From: Takakia lepidozioides
Taxonomy: Eukaryota > Streptophyta > Takakiopsida > Takakiales > Takakiaceae
DNA: 64,000 nucleotides
Reading direction: 5' to 3'
NCBI GenBank assembly: GCA_030704615.1
Contig: CM060731.1
Span: 66,694,756 to 66,758,755, forward strand
Under the pieces are notes generated by a model. That model was not told the origin of the DNA. It saw nothing but the letters and a program-made list of their open reading frames with translations, and ran no database searches. The translations under genes and the position numbers were made by a program. Positions 45,525 to 57,479 of this stretch are shown here, piece by piece (the stretch's first letter is position 1; every line of letters starts with the position of its first letter).

Positions 45525-45833
45525 TCACCTTGATGGCTTTTTCAGCTCAAGAAGCAAACCAAGGTCACAGGGAGCCTTTCCTTCTTTCCTACGAGGCAGT
45601 TTGTCACCAACGCAAAGTCGACTGTGTAAAGAACGGGCAAACTCCAAGCCGTAGAAATCAATTAAATGATTATGCAGATAGAAAGAAGCATTGTAAAGAG
45701 CAGCAAGATCGCTACATCTGCATAAGTTAAGAAGTCGATTAGCAAGAGATCTAGCAAAGAGTTGAGCGGGAGAACGGAGCTCCGCCCTCCCATCCCGACA
45801 CAAACTCAATCGGATGTATACAAAGTACATCAT
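45525..45833 (-). CDS. Unidentified 102-codon frame
   Basis: Starts MMYFVYIRLSLCRDGRAELR. Contains LFARSLANRLLNLCR and LHNHLIDFYGLEFARSL, helix-like and faintly PPR-like, but too short to assign. The segment encoding RDGRAELR overlaps a near copy of the 15-bp GC-rich motif found in the duplicated blocks at 48-57 kb. Confidence 0.25.
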   Translation of the reverse strand: MMYFVYIRLSLCRDGRAELRSPAQLFARSLANRLLNLCRCSDLAALYNASFYLHNHLIDFYGLEFARSLHSRLCVGDKLPRRKEGKAPCDLGLLLELKKPSR

Positions 45834-45841
45834 GAGAATAT

Positions 45842-46500
45842 CTACAATGCCCCTCTACGCGATCCCTGTCTCAAAGGAACCCTATTTCTATCATACACAT
45901 CCCACTCACGCTGTAATCGGAGGTCCCAATCATCCCGGAAGAACTCGTATGATGCAAATAGTTTGTTGCCAGCCCTAATAGTCCTACTAGCACATGTCAT
46001 CACAAACATGTGCATCCCCTCACAGTATACTGACGTATGCCACAAAAGCTCTCATGCCCATCGCTTCGCTCGTCCCATACTACATTGGTTCTCCTAGGAT
46101 GACCAAAAGAACTATTGACCAACCCAGCAACATTGCCGAAGATGTCGGGGTCACCATCACAAAATCTGATCTCAATGGGAGACAACCCCCGTCTACGTAC
46201 ATCCTGTCCGTTGACACACAAAATGTAGGGTAGGATGTATGGGGCTTCGAGGCGTAATGTACGGAACTCCGCGGAGGTGTAGTATGGACCATAGTAGGGA
46301 AACAAGTCCACCATGTTGTTTCTCCAAGGAGGAACCACAATATCATTGACCGTGAATAAACCCCGACCCATAGCAGGGTCTGTAGCGACTCTCACAACAT
46401 ACCATCTCCCCCAATACTCAAACTCCACATTTTCTCGGATGGGGGTGGGAGGGTCGAGATGATTCCCCCAACAATGAGGCTGGACGGTCCTCAATAACAT
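45842..46500 (-). pseudogene. SET-domain-like protein fragment
   Basis: From 46,500: a leader with FEYWGRWYVVRVATDP, then AMGRGLFTVNDIVVPPW (SET N-terminal GRGLF motif), LFPYYGPYY, FGNVAGLVNSSFGHPRRTNV (position of the SET NHSC/N motif, here NSSF) and, after a frameshift near 46,040, TIRAGNKLFASYEF (position of the I.GEEL..DY motif). SET domains methylate protein lysines with S-adenosylmethionine (established). The degenerate NHS and GEE motifs make activity doubtful. A proline-rich ORF lies upstream on the same strand. Both lie between CACTA-like ends, so they may be CACTA cargo or a separate captured gene. Confidence 0.6.
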
Positions 46501-47049
46501 AGTCCTATGCGCTTCCCATCAGGGGCGAGGATCCGGCTCAGGCCGCCCAAGCCGAAGGGGAGGAAACCTAGGGCGAAGCCGACCCCTCCTAGGGGTTCGG
46601 GGGGCACATGCACGTGGAGGTGGAGGTGGAGGTGGTACTGCTGGCGGAGGAGATGAAAGTGGAGGTGGTTGAGGATGTAATGTTGGAGGTGCAGCCGGGG
46701 GTACAACGTCCGGATCAGGTACAACCGGAGGTGGATCAGGCAAAGAAACAGACCGGGGGGGGGGGGGGGAGGCCACAATCAGGGGGACCGCCTGAAGAAA
46801 CTGGAGGGGGGGGTGGGCCTGCTCGTCGCCGGCCATAACGCCTACGACACCTACGATACCCCTCGACCCTACGCATCTCATCTACGTGCTGCTGGGGGAA
46901 CCAACTGGTCACATCGGGCACATGCTCTGGCACAAATTTTGCAAGTAGACCGGCGCGAAATGCCTCCTGTGCAATGTGATTGCGAGCTTGGGCATCAAGT
47001 CGTGGCTGCAATGTGCGTAGTGAACGACGCATCAATACTTATGTCGTAA
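46491..47049 (-). CDS. Proline-rich region upstream of the SET-like fragment
   Basis: A frame beginning near 47,049 reads RSLRTLQPRLDAQARNHIAQ, then FVPEHVPDVTSWFPQQHVDE and an Arg-rich stretch (RRCRRRYGRRR). It is followed across phase changes by long Pro runs encoded by GGTGGAGG-type repeats and G-tracts (46,610-46,770). It may be the N-terminal part of the same gene as the SET-like segment, with low-complexity slippage breaking the frame. The family is not recognised. Confidence 0.35.
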
Positions 47050-47096
47050 TTTTGATTCATGTATGTTTACCAATCATATTATATTATTAGATAAAC

Positions 47097-47928
47097 CTAA
47101 ATGTACCTTAAATGAATGTTAATGAGAGGGGTGGGAAAAACACTCACCTTTGCTGCATCCCCAATCTTGTTCTTCTTGTAATGTTTTTTCGACAACATGC
47201 GGTCGCCGCCTCGGTGGTTTGGTGCCGCCCAGTGGTATCCGTTCCCAACACTTAGTGCACCAACACTCAATCCTGTCGGGGGGGGGGTCAAAGGTGGACG
47301 TGGTTGGACAGGGTGGCCCGCGAGGGGGCAACCCGCGGCGCGCCCGACTCGATCCCGGGTGTCAACATCCTCCGCATCACCTGAAATTTGGCCCCGGTCC
47401 CTTCTACGATTGTGCCCGGCAGCCTGTATTGGATCAGGTGCAATGGGTGCCTCCTCGCCACGAAAAATGGTCGCGACTTGAATTTAGTCATAAGCTGGAA
47501 CTGTCCAATAGTAGCCAAACGGAGAATAAATTTAATCTCATAGGACATGAAGTAAATATTACACCATAGAGGAGAACAAGAAAAACCCATGGGTATGCCA
47601 GAAGAATGTTGTGTCCTTAACGGCTTCAAGACCAAAAAGTTGGTTCGAATCTTGATAAAGTTCTTGACACACGGCTCCTTTCCTGGCCTCTACTTCCCGT
47701 TACACGAGCTTGTTGCCAAGCTAAGAGGTACAATGGATCCCCTTTAAACTTCATCAATGTCCTTTCATGCATGATCAAAGGCTTACGCAAGTTTGTGGAG
47801 AGGATATAGGACTTTCCTACCCCAATGACGATTGCGTCCAATGGTGGGAAACTATATTGCAGAAGGAGAAAACTTATGAAGGGGTCTGGTATGCACTCCC
47901 TTACGGGGTGAGTGCATACCACACTCAC
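47097..47928 (-). pseudogene. Retroelement debris with a reverse-transcriptase-like motif
   Basis: From 47,928: LPLDAIVIG-like and STNLRKPLIMHERTLMKFKG segments. In another phase (47,635-47,288) comes SSGIPMGFSCSPLWCNIYFM followed by SYEIKFI, resembling the RT motif IPMG..CSP...N.Y...YE of non-LTR-like reverse transcriptases. The expected YxDD is not visible. Beyond it, 47,331-47,119 has WCTKCWERIPLGGTKPP, a possible zinc-binding piece. Stops break the frames. Assignment beyond 'RT-like' is not possible. Confidence 0.45.
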
Positions 47929-47967
47929 TCCATAAGGGGCTGCAATACCAGGGGCTGGTTGGTGGGT

Positions 47968-50180
47968 GCCCCCTCTCTCCCTCTGTCTCCCTCTCTACTG
48001 GGAATTGGCAGTTTGCTATCAGTGTGGATTTTTTGTTTTCTCATCCTCTATCAGGTTTTTTCATCCATACCGGATGAGCCACCAGGATGGACACTGAATT
48101 ACCTCTAGGATGGTTCTTTTGGCCTTTTCATTCCTCCTCTATTGACTCTCATCCATACCGGATGAGTCACCGTGGAAGAAAAGAATTACCTCTATGAAGG
48201 TTGCCAACAACATCCTGTTTTTCCATCCGTACCGGATGAAGAACTACCAGGGTGATAATTTTTCATTCATCTTTTATTGACTCTTTTTATCCATACCGGA
48301 TGGTCTGGTAAGGAATGATAGAATAACCTAGATGGAAGTAAGGCGCTGCCACGGATGATATTCCCTACTTTTCCATCCTGACACAAGTGATATGTCTATG
48401 GATGATGTGATTATGACCTAGAATTGATCTTTACTACCCCTAATTATGATTAATTACGGTGTAAACCCTAACCCCTACCCCAAAACCAATTTTTAACCTT
48501 GCTATGGATAAAATCCGTCAGGGTATATAGATTCGTCCTACTATTTTTCACCCACGGATAAATAATCGGGGGACAACCCTATGTCGTCTCTCCCGCTGTC
48601 AGAAGCAGGTGATGTGCTTCTGAGCTCGCAAGGAGAGTGTTATGGCGGGCGTGCTTCGGTGGCTGCCCCGTTTGTGGTGTCGTACCCATGTTGGACGAGC
48701 GCCTGGGGGGGCGCGAAGGCGGCCCCTTGTCTCTCTTGCAGCGGGAAACACCGCTATGAAAGCAGTGGCATCTTCCCTCCTCTGGCTTCTTTTGGGAAGT
48801 TCTCTCCCTCCTTTCTAGTGCCTTGCGATTGTGCCTGCTTTGCTTCATTGCTTATGTGCTTTGTGGAGGCGGCTTGCTGCGGGTGGTGATGGCGCATAAC
48901 CCTCTTCCCCAATCGCTTAAGGTGCCTTTGGAGTTTAGGGATTCTCATGTTCTTATCTCTTTCTCTTGCTTTTGAGTTTCTTAGTGACATCGATGACAAG
49001 TGTGAGGGTATGTGATTCACCTGGGGTTCCACAATCCTCACTAACCTGTTGGTTTTTTGTGGGGGCTTGTGATGGGACCAGGTGAGGATCCTCACCTACT
49101 TTGAAGTTTCTTGAGCATGCAGATTGGGATATGGGTTGAGGAGACTTAGGGTTGTGCGCGCTGTGAGGTGGCTGCTGGCTGCAGCCCCGATTTCAACCCA
49201 ACTGCCCTTGACTTGATATGCTCCAGCCTGCGTTCTGACCTTTGTCGTTCTGCAGCCGATGCGCAGCTCGGCCTGACGGGCTTGTTTCCTGAGGCTTGCA
49301 TACAAACCATACCCTACATTTTAATCTTTGACAGCACACAGCCTGTGGATTACTAAGCTAGGTTGTAAGTTATTTTGGCCAAAGAGGATCTGGTTTTTGG
49401 TGGTATGTTTTTGGCGGTTTTGGGTAACTATGGATCTGATGGCCTTGAAGTTTAAGGCGGCAGCCTGGTAGGGTACTGCCCTGCTCCTTGTCAGGCCTAC
49501 TTCTGATGTGTAATGGATCGTAGTAAGGTGTGCTTTGCATGTCTTAGCATGGAACTCCTGAAGGATGAGGATGGTAAGCTGCAATGGAATCCTACCTACT
49601 GTTTTGGATCTATCATGACATCAGGCCTATGACCTGCCATCTGTTTTTTAATACAAAAGAGGCTGGATCTCGGCTGTTCATGTTGTTTGTTGGTACAAGT
49701 CTTGAACCTGCAATCTGACAGGCTGCATTCATATTCCCTTGATACCTTGTATGATCACATGTCTCAGGGTGAATACAAATGATATGGAATCTACTTCATC
49801 TGGCTCAAGTTGGACTGCTTGGTGGGATACTGAGATTCTGACAAAATGCAGGCTGGTCCTTATGCCTTGGCTGATGCATGACTTACCATAATTAATGGCT
49901 GAATTGGTAAGCTGCTGGTAGATGTACAGGCTGAACCAAGAGACCTTGCAGCATGCACAGGGACAACAATATCTTATCTTGTCCCACACAAGAACAAACC
50001 CCGCCCTCCCACCCTGTTTTGTCTTGGATGATTGGGTGGTGTCTTTTGGGATGATTTGACAAGACTGGAAATGTGAGATAGTGCCCTATCCATGGCTGTT
50101 TATGTCTTTAATTGACAATGACCCTTATGGGTCTTGTCCATGTCTTGACATGACGTGAATATCTTCCCACTCTCTCCCTC
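47968..50180. repeat. Duplicated unit A, first copy
   Basis: Highly similar, in the same orientation, to 52,459-54,690. It begins in a CCCTCTCTCCCTCTGTCTCC tract, contains four CATCC(A/G)TACCGGATG quasi-palindromes (48,062, 48,150, 48,224, 48,290), and ends GACATGACGTGAATATCTTCC. Short frames inside are shared by both copies but match nothing I know. Its tail resembles the tail of unit B, so A and B are diverged members of one family. Confidence 0.8.
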
Positions 50181-50259
50181 TCTCATATTAACTTTTTCTA
50201 TCCCCTCTTTCCCTCTGTGGTTTTTTTTTTTTTTTTTTGTGAGTAGCACAAAAGAGAGG

Positions 50260-52260
50260 GAAGCTATACATGTCATGTCAAGACATGGACAAGACCACTA
50301 AGGTCATTGTCATTGAAAGACAATGCAACCCTTTACAGGGCACCATCTAACAACCCCTTTTACCATCTCATTTGAATATCTCGTTGCTTTTCAGGGTATA
50401 TGAAAAAACAGGGTGGGAGGGCGGGATTCCTGATCATTCATATCCTGAAAGTACCATGGGTTGACATAAAACATTCATCACCATACTATGCAGATTGTAA
50501 TCTCATTTCAATAACTAGATTGCCGGTCTGGAGATAAGTCTCCAGAGTCAAGCACATAGTATTTTAAATTGAAATTGAAACAGCAAGATATATATGTCTT
50601 AAGCATATTCCAGCCCACCCATACTCGTAAATCTGGATCTGGTATTTCTATTGCATGCTAGTAGAGATGCAAAGCAAGAACAGTATAGGGAGTAGGTTAA
50701 GAGACCATATAGAGCTTACCAGTTTTTGTCCCAAAAGATCACTTGGGGTTTTTTAGAAGACAGTTTGTAGTCTAAAAAGAGCCCAACAAGGCGATGCATG
50801 GTAGTCTATAGATAATCACAATGTCTGTATTACAAGACATAAGACATAAGCAGGATTCAAAAACAAGATTCAAAAACCAGGGCCAAGTCTTTTTAAGTAG
50901 TTACAAGTCTGGAGTGGTATTCCAGGGCCTTACAAATAGCTCTGCCAGGGTAGAAAAGGATTCAAAAACCCTGTTTGGAGTTCAGCTTATGAAATCAAAG
51001 TGAAATAGAGGCCTAGTAGAATGAGTATTGTCTACTAAGGCACAACAATCCGTCATAAGAACAAGCCAAGAGGTTTAATTCTAGAGTCGAATTTCAGTGC
51101 AACCAAGGTACTAACTGCTACTTTATATCCGCATTGAGACATGGAAAAGAACCAGTAAATGAAATGGTAGATTTGTATTCCATAAAGTCTCATGTCTGCC
51201 CTACCTCCTGCCATGTAGATATGGTTGCAAGAAACCAAAATAAAGGTAAGGAGCACAAGTAGCTCCTCATTGGAGCCAGGTTGAAGTAGATCAGCATCCA
51301 TATGCTGGCAGTTTTGAAGCAGCAAGAGGCTCAGCATCAGGCAACAACAGCACCTATATTTGCAAGAGTAGGAATTGCAAGCTTCAAGAAATCAAGACAA
51401 GTGAAGACCCTCACCTGTGCCCATCCGAAAAACCGCCACATAGCGATGTGTGTTAGTGAGGATGCAGCAGGTGAGTGGCAGGTCTTCACAGTTGCTATCC
51501 ATGTCAGTGTTGAATTCTAAAGCATGTACAGATCACAATTCAAGCAAGTGTAAACTAAAAAAACCTTGAGTGTTTGTGGTATGCCCTGCGCCATGGCGTT
51601 CAATAGATCATCTCCAACAGAACACAATCAAAGTAGAAGCGTTCACAGATAGAGAATAGCTCATACAAAAAGAGAGCAACATGTAATCTGTAGATAAATA
51701 GGGATAGAGTACTTCCCAACGAGGAGTAAAAGCGCCCCTACAAAATAAAGAACCATGAGTTTCTGAGCAAAGCGATCATCGCTTTGTCGTCTGCCAGAGA
51801 GGAATCTGCCTAACCGCCAATGCGCATCCCAAGAGCCAGCCATCACGAGTACCATGTAGCAGCAGGGGAGCAGGTTTACACGGCACATCATCAAGGTTCA
51901 CTGAAGCACGAGTTCAGTGCTGTGAAATGTGTCGGCCTGCTTAGGGCACAACTTCCCGATTTCTCATCCAGGGTGGATGAAAAATCACATTTTATCAAGA
52001 GTAGCACTTTGTCAATGGATGACATCCAACAAAAAGGTATCTTTTAGGGTTATGGTATAGGCTTAGGTTTAATAACTGCGTTTTATTATCTCTTGGATTT
52101 GAAAGTAGGTAACCATTATTCATGTAGTTCATCCAGTTTAGATGAAAGAAATAGATGGTAAACCAAGCTTTCTGTACATTAAGTTTCATCATCCTATAAT
52201 AATATCATGCGGATTTGGATGAAAAAGGTTGGGATGAAAAACTAAATAACCTCAAAAGGT
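50260..52260. repeat. Duplicated unit B, first copy (inverted relative to the second)
   Basis: Reverse complement of 54,700-56,715 with few differences. It starts with the inverted tail motif (ATGTCATGTCAAGACATGGA), so units A and B meet tail to tail near 50,180-50,260 around a run of T. Read on the minus strand it has a frame with MVLVMAGSWDAHWRLGRFLS conserved in both copies, of unknown nature. Confidence 0.8.
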
Positions 52261-52500
52261 TAAGGCCAGATGAAATCCAAAGAGATATAGAGGGAGAGGG
52301 AGAGAGGGAGAGAGAGAGGGACAAAGAAAGGGAGTGAGAGGGAGAGATCAGGAAACAAAAAGAAAAAGAGGAAGGTGGGGGGGGGGGGGTGACTGAGCAG
52401 TTGCTGCTCAGTCACCCCCCCCCCCCCCCTCCCCACCTTTTTGTTTTTTCTTTGTTGCCCCCTCTCTCCCTCTGTCTCCCTCTCTACTGGGAATTGGCAG
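52261..52500. repeat. Purine-rich palindrome with GC hairpin
   Basis: A GA-rich strand is followed by its near reverse complement. The centre near 52,403 is GTGACTGAGCAG, TTG, CTGCTCAGTCAC flanked by long G and C runs and then by AAAGAAAAAG-like and CTTTTTGTTTTTTC arms. It marks the junction between unit B (first copy) and unit A (second copy). Confidence 0.8.
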
Positions 52501-54690
52501 TTTGCTATCAGTGTGGATTTTTTGTTTTCTCATCCTCTATCAGGCTTTTTCATCCATACCGGATGAGCCACCAGGATGGACACTGAATTACCTCTAGGAT
52601 GGTTCTTTTGGCCTTTTCATTCCTCCTCTATTGACTCTCATCCATACCGGATGAGTCACCATGGAAGAAAAGAATTACCTATATGAAGGTTGCCAACAAC
52701 ATCCTGTTTTTCCATCCGTACCGGATGAAGAACTACCAGGGTGATAATTTTTCATTCCTCTTTTATTGACTCTTTTTATCCATACCGGATGGTCTGGTAA
52801 GGAATAATAGAATTACCTAGATGGAGGTAAGGCGCTGCCACGGATGATATTGCCTACTTTTTCATCCTGACACAAGTGATCTGTCTATGGATGATGTGAT
52901 TATGACCTGGAATTGATCTTTACTACCCCTAATTATGATTAATTACAGTGTAAACCCTAACCCCTACCCCAAAACCTATTTTTAACCTTGCTACGGATGA
53001 AATCCGTCAGGGTATATAGATTCGTCCTACTGTTTTTCATCCACGGATGAATAATCGGGGGACAACCCTATGTCGTCACTCCCGTTGTCAAAAGCACGCG
53101 ATGTGCTTCTGAGCTCGTGAGGAGAGTGTTATGGCGGGCGTGCTTCGGTGGCTGCCCCGTTTGTGGTGTCGTACCCATGTTGGACGAGTGCCTGGGGGGC
53201 GCCAAGGCGGCGCCTTGTCTCTCTTGCAGTGGGAAACACCGCTATGAAAGCAGTGGCATCTTCCCTCCTCTGGCTTCTTTTGTGCTTAGCAAGGATGCTT
53301 ATGATGGGAAGTTCTCTCCCTCCTTTCTAGTGCCTTGCGATTGTGCCTGCTTTGCTTCATTGCTTATGTGCTTTGTGGAGGCGGCTTGCTGCGGGTGGTG
53401 ATGGCGCATAACCCTCTTCCCCAATCGCTTAAGGTGCCTTTGGAGTTTAGGGATTCTCATGTTCTTATCTCTTTCTCTTGCTTTTGAGTTTCTTAGTGAC
53501 ATCGATGACAAGTGTGAGGGTCTGTGATTCACCTGGGGTTCCACAATCCTCACTAACCTGTTGGTTTTTGTGGGGGCTTGTGATGGGACCAGGTGAGGAT
53601 CCTCACCTACTTTGAAGTTTCTTGAGCATGCAGATTGGGATATGGGTTGAGGAGACTTAGGGTTGTGCACGCTGTGAGGTGGCTGCTGGCTGCAGCCCCG
53701 ATTTCAACCCAACTGCCCTTGACTTGATATGCTCCAGCTTGCGTTCTGGCCTTTGTCGTTCTGCAGCCGATGCGCAGCTCGGCCTGACGGGCTTGTTTCC
53801 TGAGGCTTGCATACAAACCATACCCTACATTTTAATCTTTGACAGCACAGCCTGTGGATTACTAAGCTAGGTTGTAAGTTATTTTGGCCAAAGAGGATCT
53901 GGTTTTTGGTGGTATGTTTTTGGCGGTTTTGGGTAACTATGGATCTGATGGCCTTGAAGTTTAAGGCGGCAGCCTGGTAGGGTACTGCCCTGCTCCTTGT
54001 CAGGCCTACTTCTGATGTGTAATGGATCGTAGTAAGGTGTGCTTTGCATGTCTTAGCATGGAACTCCTGAAGGATGAGGATGGTAAGCTGCAATGGAATC
54101 CTACCTACTGTTTTGGATCTGTCATGACATCAGGCCTATGACCTGCCATCTGTTTTTTAATACAAAAGAGGCTGGATCTCGGCTGTTCATGTTGTTTGTT
54201 GGTACAAGTCTTGAACCTGCAATCTGACAGGCTGCATTCACATTCCCTTGATACCTTGTATGATCATATGTCTTAGGGTGAATACAAATGATATGGAATC
54301 TACTTCATCTGGCTCAAGTTGGACTGCTTGGTGGGATACTGAGATTCTGACATAACGCATGCCGGTCCTTATGCCTTGGCTGATGCATGACTTGCCATAA
54401 TTAATGGCTGAATTGGTAAGCTGCTGGTAGATGTACAGGCTGAACCAAGAGGCCTTGCAGCATGCACTGGGACATCAATATCTTATCTTGTCCCACAAAA
54501 GCACATACCCCGCCCTCCCACCCTATTTTGTCTTGGATGATTGGGTGGTGTCTTTTGGGATGATTTGACAAGATTGGAAATGTGAGATAGTGCCCTATCC
54601 ATGGCTGTTTATGTCTTTAATTGACAATGACCCTTATGGGTCTTGTCCATGTCTTGACATGACGTGAATATCTTTCCTCTCCCTCTATAA
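52459..54690. repeat. Duplicated unit A, second copy
   Basis: Direct copy of 47,968-50,180 with scattered substitutions and small indels, for example 20 extra bases (GCTTAGCAAGGATGCTTATG) near 53,283. Ends GACATGACGTGAATATCTTT. Confidence 0.8.
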
Positions 54691-54699
54691 CTCTTTGGA

Positions 54700-56732
54700 T
54701 TTCATCTGGTCTTAACTTTTTGAGGTTATTTAGTTTTTCATCCCAACCTTTTTCATCCAAATCCGCATGATATTATTATAGGATGATGAAACTTAATGTA
54801 CAGAAAGCTTGGTTTACCATCTATTTCTTTCATCTAAACTGGATGAACTACATGAATAATGGTTACCTACTTTCAAATCCAAGAGATAATAAAACGCAGT
54901 TATTAAACCTAAGCCTATACCATAACCCTAAAAGATACCTTTTTGTTGGATGTCATCCATTGACAAAGTGCTCTTGATAAAATGTGATTTTTCATCCACC
55001 CTGGATGAGAAATTGGGAAGTTGTGCCCTAAGCAGGCCGACACATTTCACAGCACTGAACTCGTGCTTCAGTGAACCTTGATGATGCGCCGTGTAAACCT
55101 GCTCCCCTGCTACTACATGGTACTCGTGATGGCTGGCTCTTGGGATGCACATTGGCGGTTAGGCAGATTCCTCTCTGGCAGACGACAATGCGATGATCGC
55201 TTTGCTCAGAAACTCATGGTTCTTTATTTTGCAGGGGCGCTTTTACTCCTCGTTGGGAAGTACTCTATCCCTATTTATCTACAGATTACATGTTGCTCTA
55301 TTTTTGTATGAGCTATTCTCTATCTGTGAACGCTTCTACTTTGATTGCGTTCTGTTGGAGACGATCTATTGGACGCCATGGCGCAGGGCATACCACAAAC
55401 ACTCAAGGTTTTTTGAGTTTACACTTGCTTGAATTGTGATCTGTACATTTTTTAGAATTCAACACTAACATGGATAACAACTGTGAAGACTTGCCACTCA
55501 CCTACTGCATCCTCACTAACACACATCGCTATGTGGCGGTTTTTGGGACGAGCACAGGTGAGGGTCTTCACTTGTCTTGATTTCTTGAAGCTTGCAATTC
55601 CTACTCTTGCAAATATAGGTGCTGTTGTTGCCTGCTGCTGAGCCTCTTGATGCTTCAAAACTGCCAGCATATGGATGCTGACCTGCTTCAACCTGGCTCC
55701 AATGAGGAGCTACTTATGCTCCTTACCTTTATTTTGGTTTCTTGCAACCATATCTACATGAAAGGAGGTAGGGCAGACATGAGACTTTATGGAATACAAA
55801 TCTATCATTTCATTTACTGGTTCTTTTCCATGTCTCAATGCGGATATAAAGTAGCAGTTAGTACCTTGGCTGCACTGAAATTCGACTCTAGAATTAAACC
55901 TCTTGGCTTGTTCTTATGACGGATTGTTGTGCCTTAGTAGACAACACTCATTCTGCTAGGCCTCTATTTCACTTTGATTTCATAAGCTGAACTGCAAACA
56001 GGGTTTTTGAATCCTTTTCTACCCTGGCAGAGCTGTTTGTAAGGCCTTGGAATACCACTCCAGACTTGTAACTACTTAAAAAGACTTGGCCCTGGTTTTT
56101 GAATCCTGTTTTTGAATCCTACTTATGTCTTATGTCTTGTAAAACAGACATTGTGATTATCTATAGACTACCATGCATCGCCTTGTTGGGCTCTTTTTAG
56201 ACTACAAACTGTTTTCTAAAAAACCCCAAGTGATCTTTTGGGACAAAAATTGGTAAGCTCTATATGGTCTCTTAACCTACTCCCTATACTGTTCTTGCTT
56301 TGCATCTCTACTAGCATGCAATAGAAATACCAGATCCAGATTTACGAGTATGGGTGGGCTGGAATATGCTTAAGACATATATATCTTGCTGTTTCAATTT
56401 CAATTTAAAGTACTATGTGCTTGACTCTGGAGACTTATCTCTAGACCGACAATCTAGTTATTGAAATGAGATTACAATCTGCATAGTATGGTGATGAATG
56501 TTTTATGTCAACCCATGGTACTTTCAGGATATGAATGACCAAGAATCCCGCCCTCCCACCCTGTTTTTTCAGATACCCTGAAAAGCAACGAGATATTCAA
56601 ATGAGATGGTAAAAGGGGTTGTTAGATGGTGCCCTGTAAAGGGTTGCATTGTCTTTCAATGACAATGACCTTAGTGGTCTTGTCCATGTCTTGACATGAC
56701 ATGTATATCTTCCCTCTCTCTTTTTAACTTTT
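54700..56732. repeat. Duplicated unit B, second copy
   Basis: Inverted copy of 50,260-52,260. Ends GACATGACATGTATATCTTCC and then TTTTTCTACAG, directly followed by LINE reverse-transcriptase coding sequence at 56,740. The final segment looks like a splice acceptor, but this could be coincidence. Confidence 0.8.
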
Positions 56733-57079
56733 TCTACAGAGGGGTCAACTCTGAGGTTAAGAAAACCATGCTTTGTCGCATTATTAGACCTGCCTTGGAG
56801 TACGGATCTGCAATATGGGTTGATAAATCTGACTTAGAGGCTGTAGTATCCAAAGCCATGTCTGTTGCCATGAGATTGTCTGATGAAAATGAAGTTAGGC
56901 AGAAAACTTCCATGAACTTGTTTCCAGTCAGTGACATGGGGGAGGACATCTTGGATGACCTCAAGGGTCTACCCACTCTCGGCACTAGACTGAAATTTAA
57001 ACTCAGGGTAGGAAGCCTACTTTTGAGGTACCGTTGGAAAGCCCTCGACGAAGAGGGGTGCACCGGCTTGGTCTCATGA
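56733..57079 (+). pseudogene. LINE reverse transcriptase C-terminal fragment
   Basis: Encodes GVNSEVKKTMLCRIIRPALE, then YGSAIWVDKSDLEAV, the thumb-side motif (RP.LEYG...W) found after the palm in non-LTR reverse transcriptases, followed by GTRLKFKLRVGSLLLRYRWK. Stops at 57,077-57,079. No palm catalytic motif is present, so it is a short orphan piece of a different LINE from that at 38-43 kb. Confidence 0.65.
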
Positions 57080-57479
57080 TTTTTGTGGGAGATACGGAAT
57101 TCCAAGTATTTTTGGTCGTTGGAAATTCACAAAAATAGCAAAAATGGCAAAGTGGGCATTCCTGGGACAATGGTTGGAGTCTCGAGGGGAGAGATATCAA
57201 GGGAAAGGTCTCTGGTTCAAATCTGGCTATTTGGAAGAAAAAATGATTATATATGGGATTGCACTTGGACTTAGATGACATTGGACACTTGGGCCTATAC
57301 ATGGGAGATGCACTTGGATACATGAATAGAAGATTGCACTTGGGCCAACGGCATAGGCTACACTTGAGGTCGCACTTGGACCTCAGCGCTGGGGCCTTGG
57401 GTTTGGGACATCTCAACGACGCTACAAAACAAAACAAAGCAAAACAAATGTCTAGCTTCATATATTTGAGAGGAAGCCT

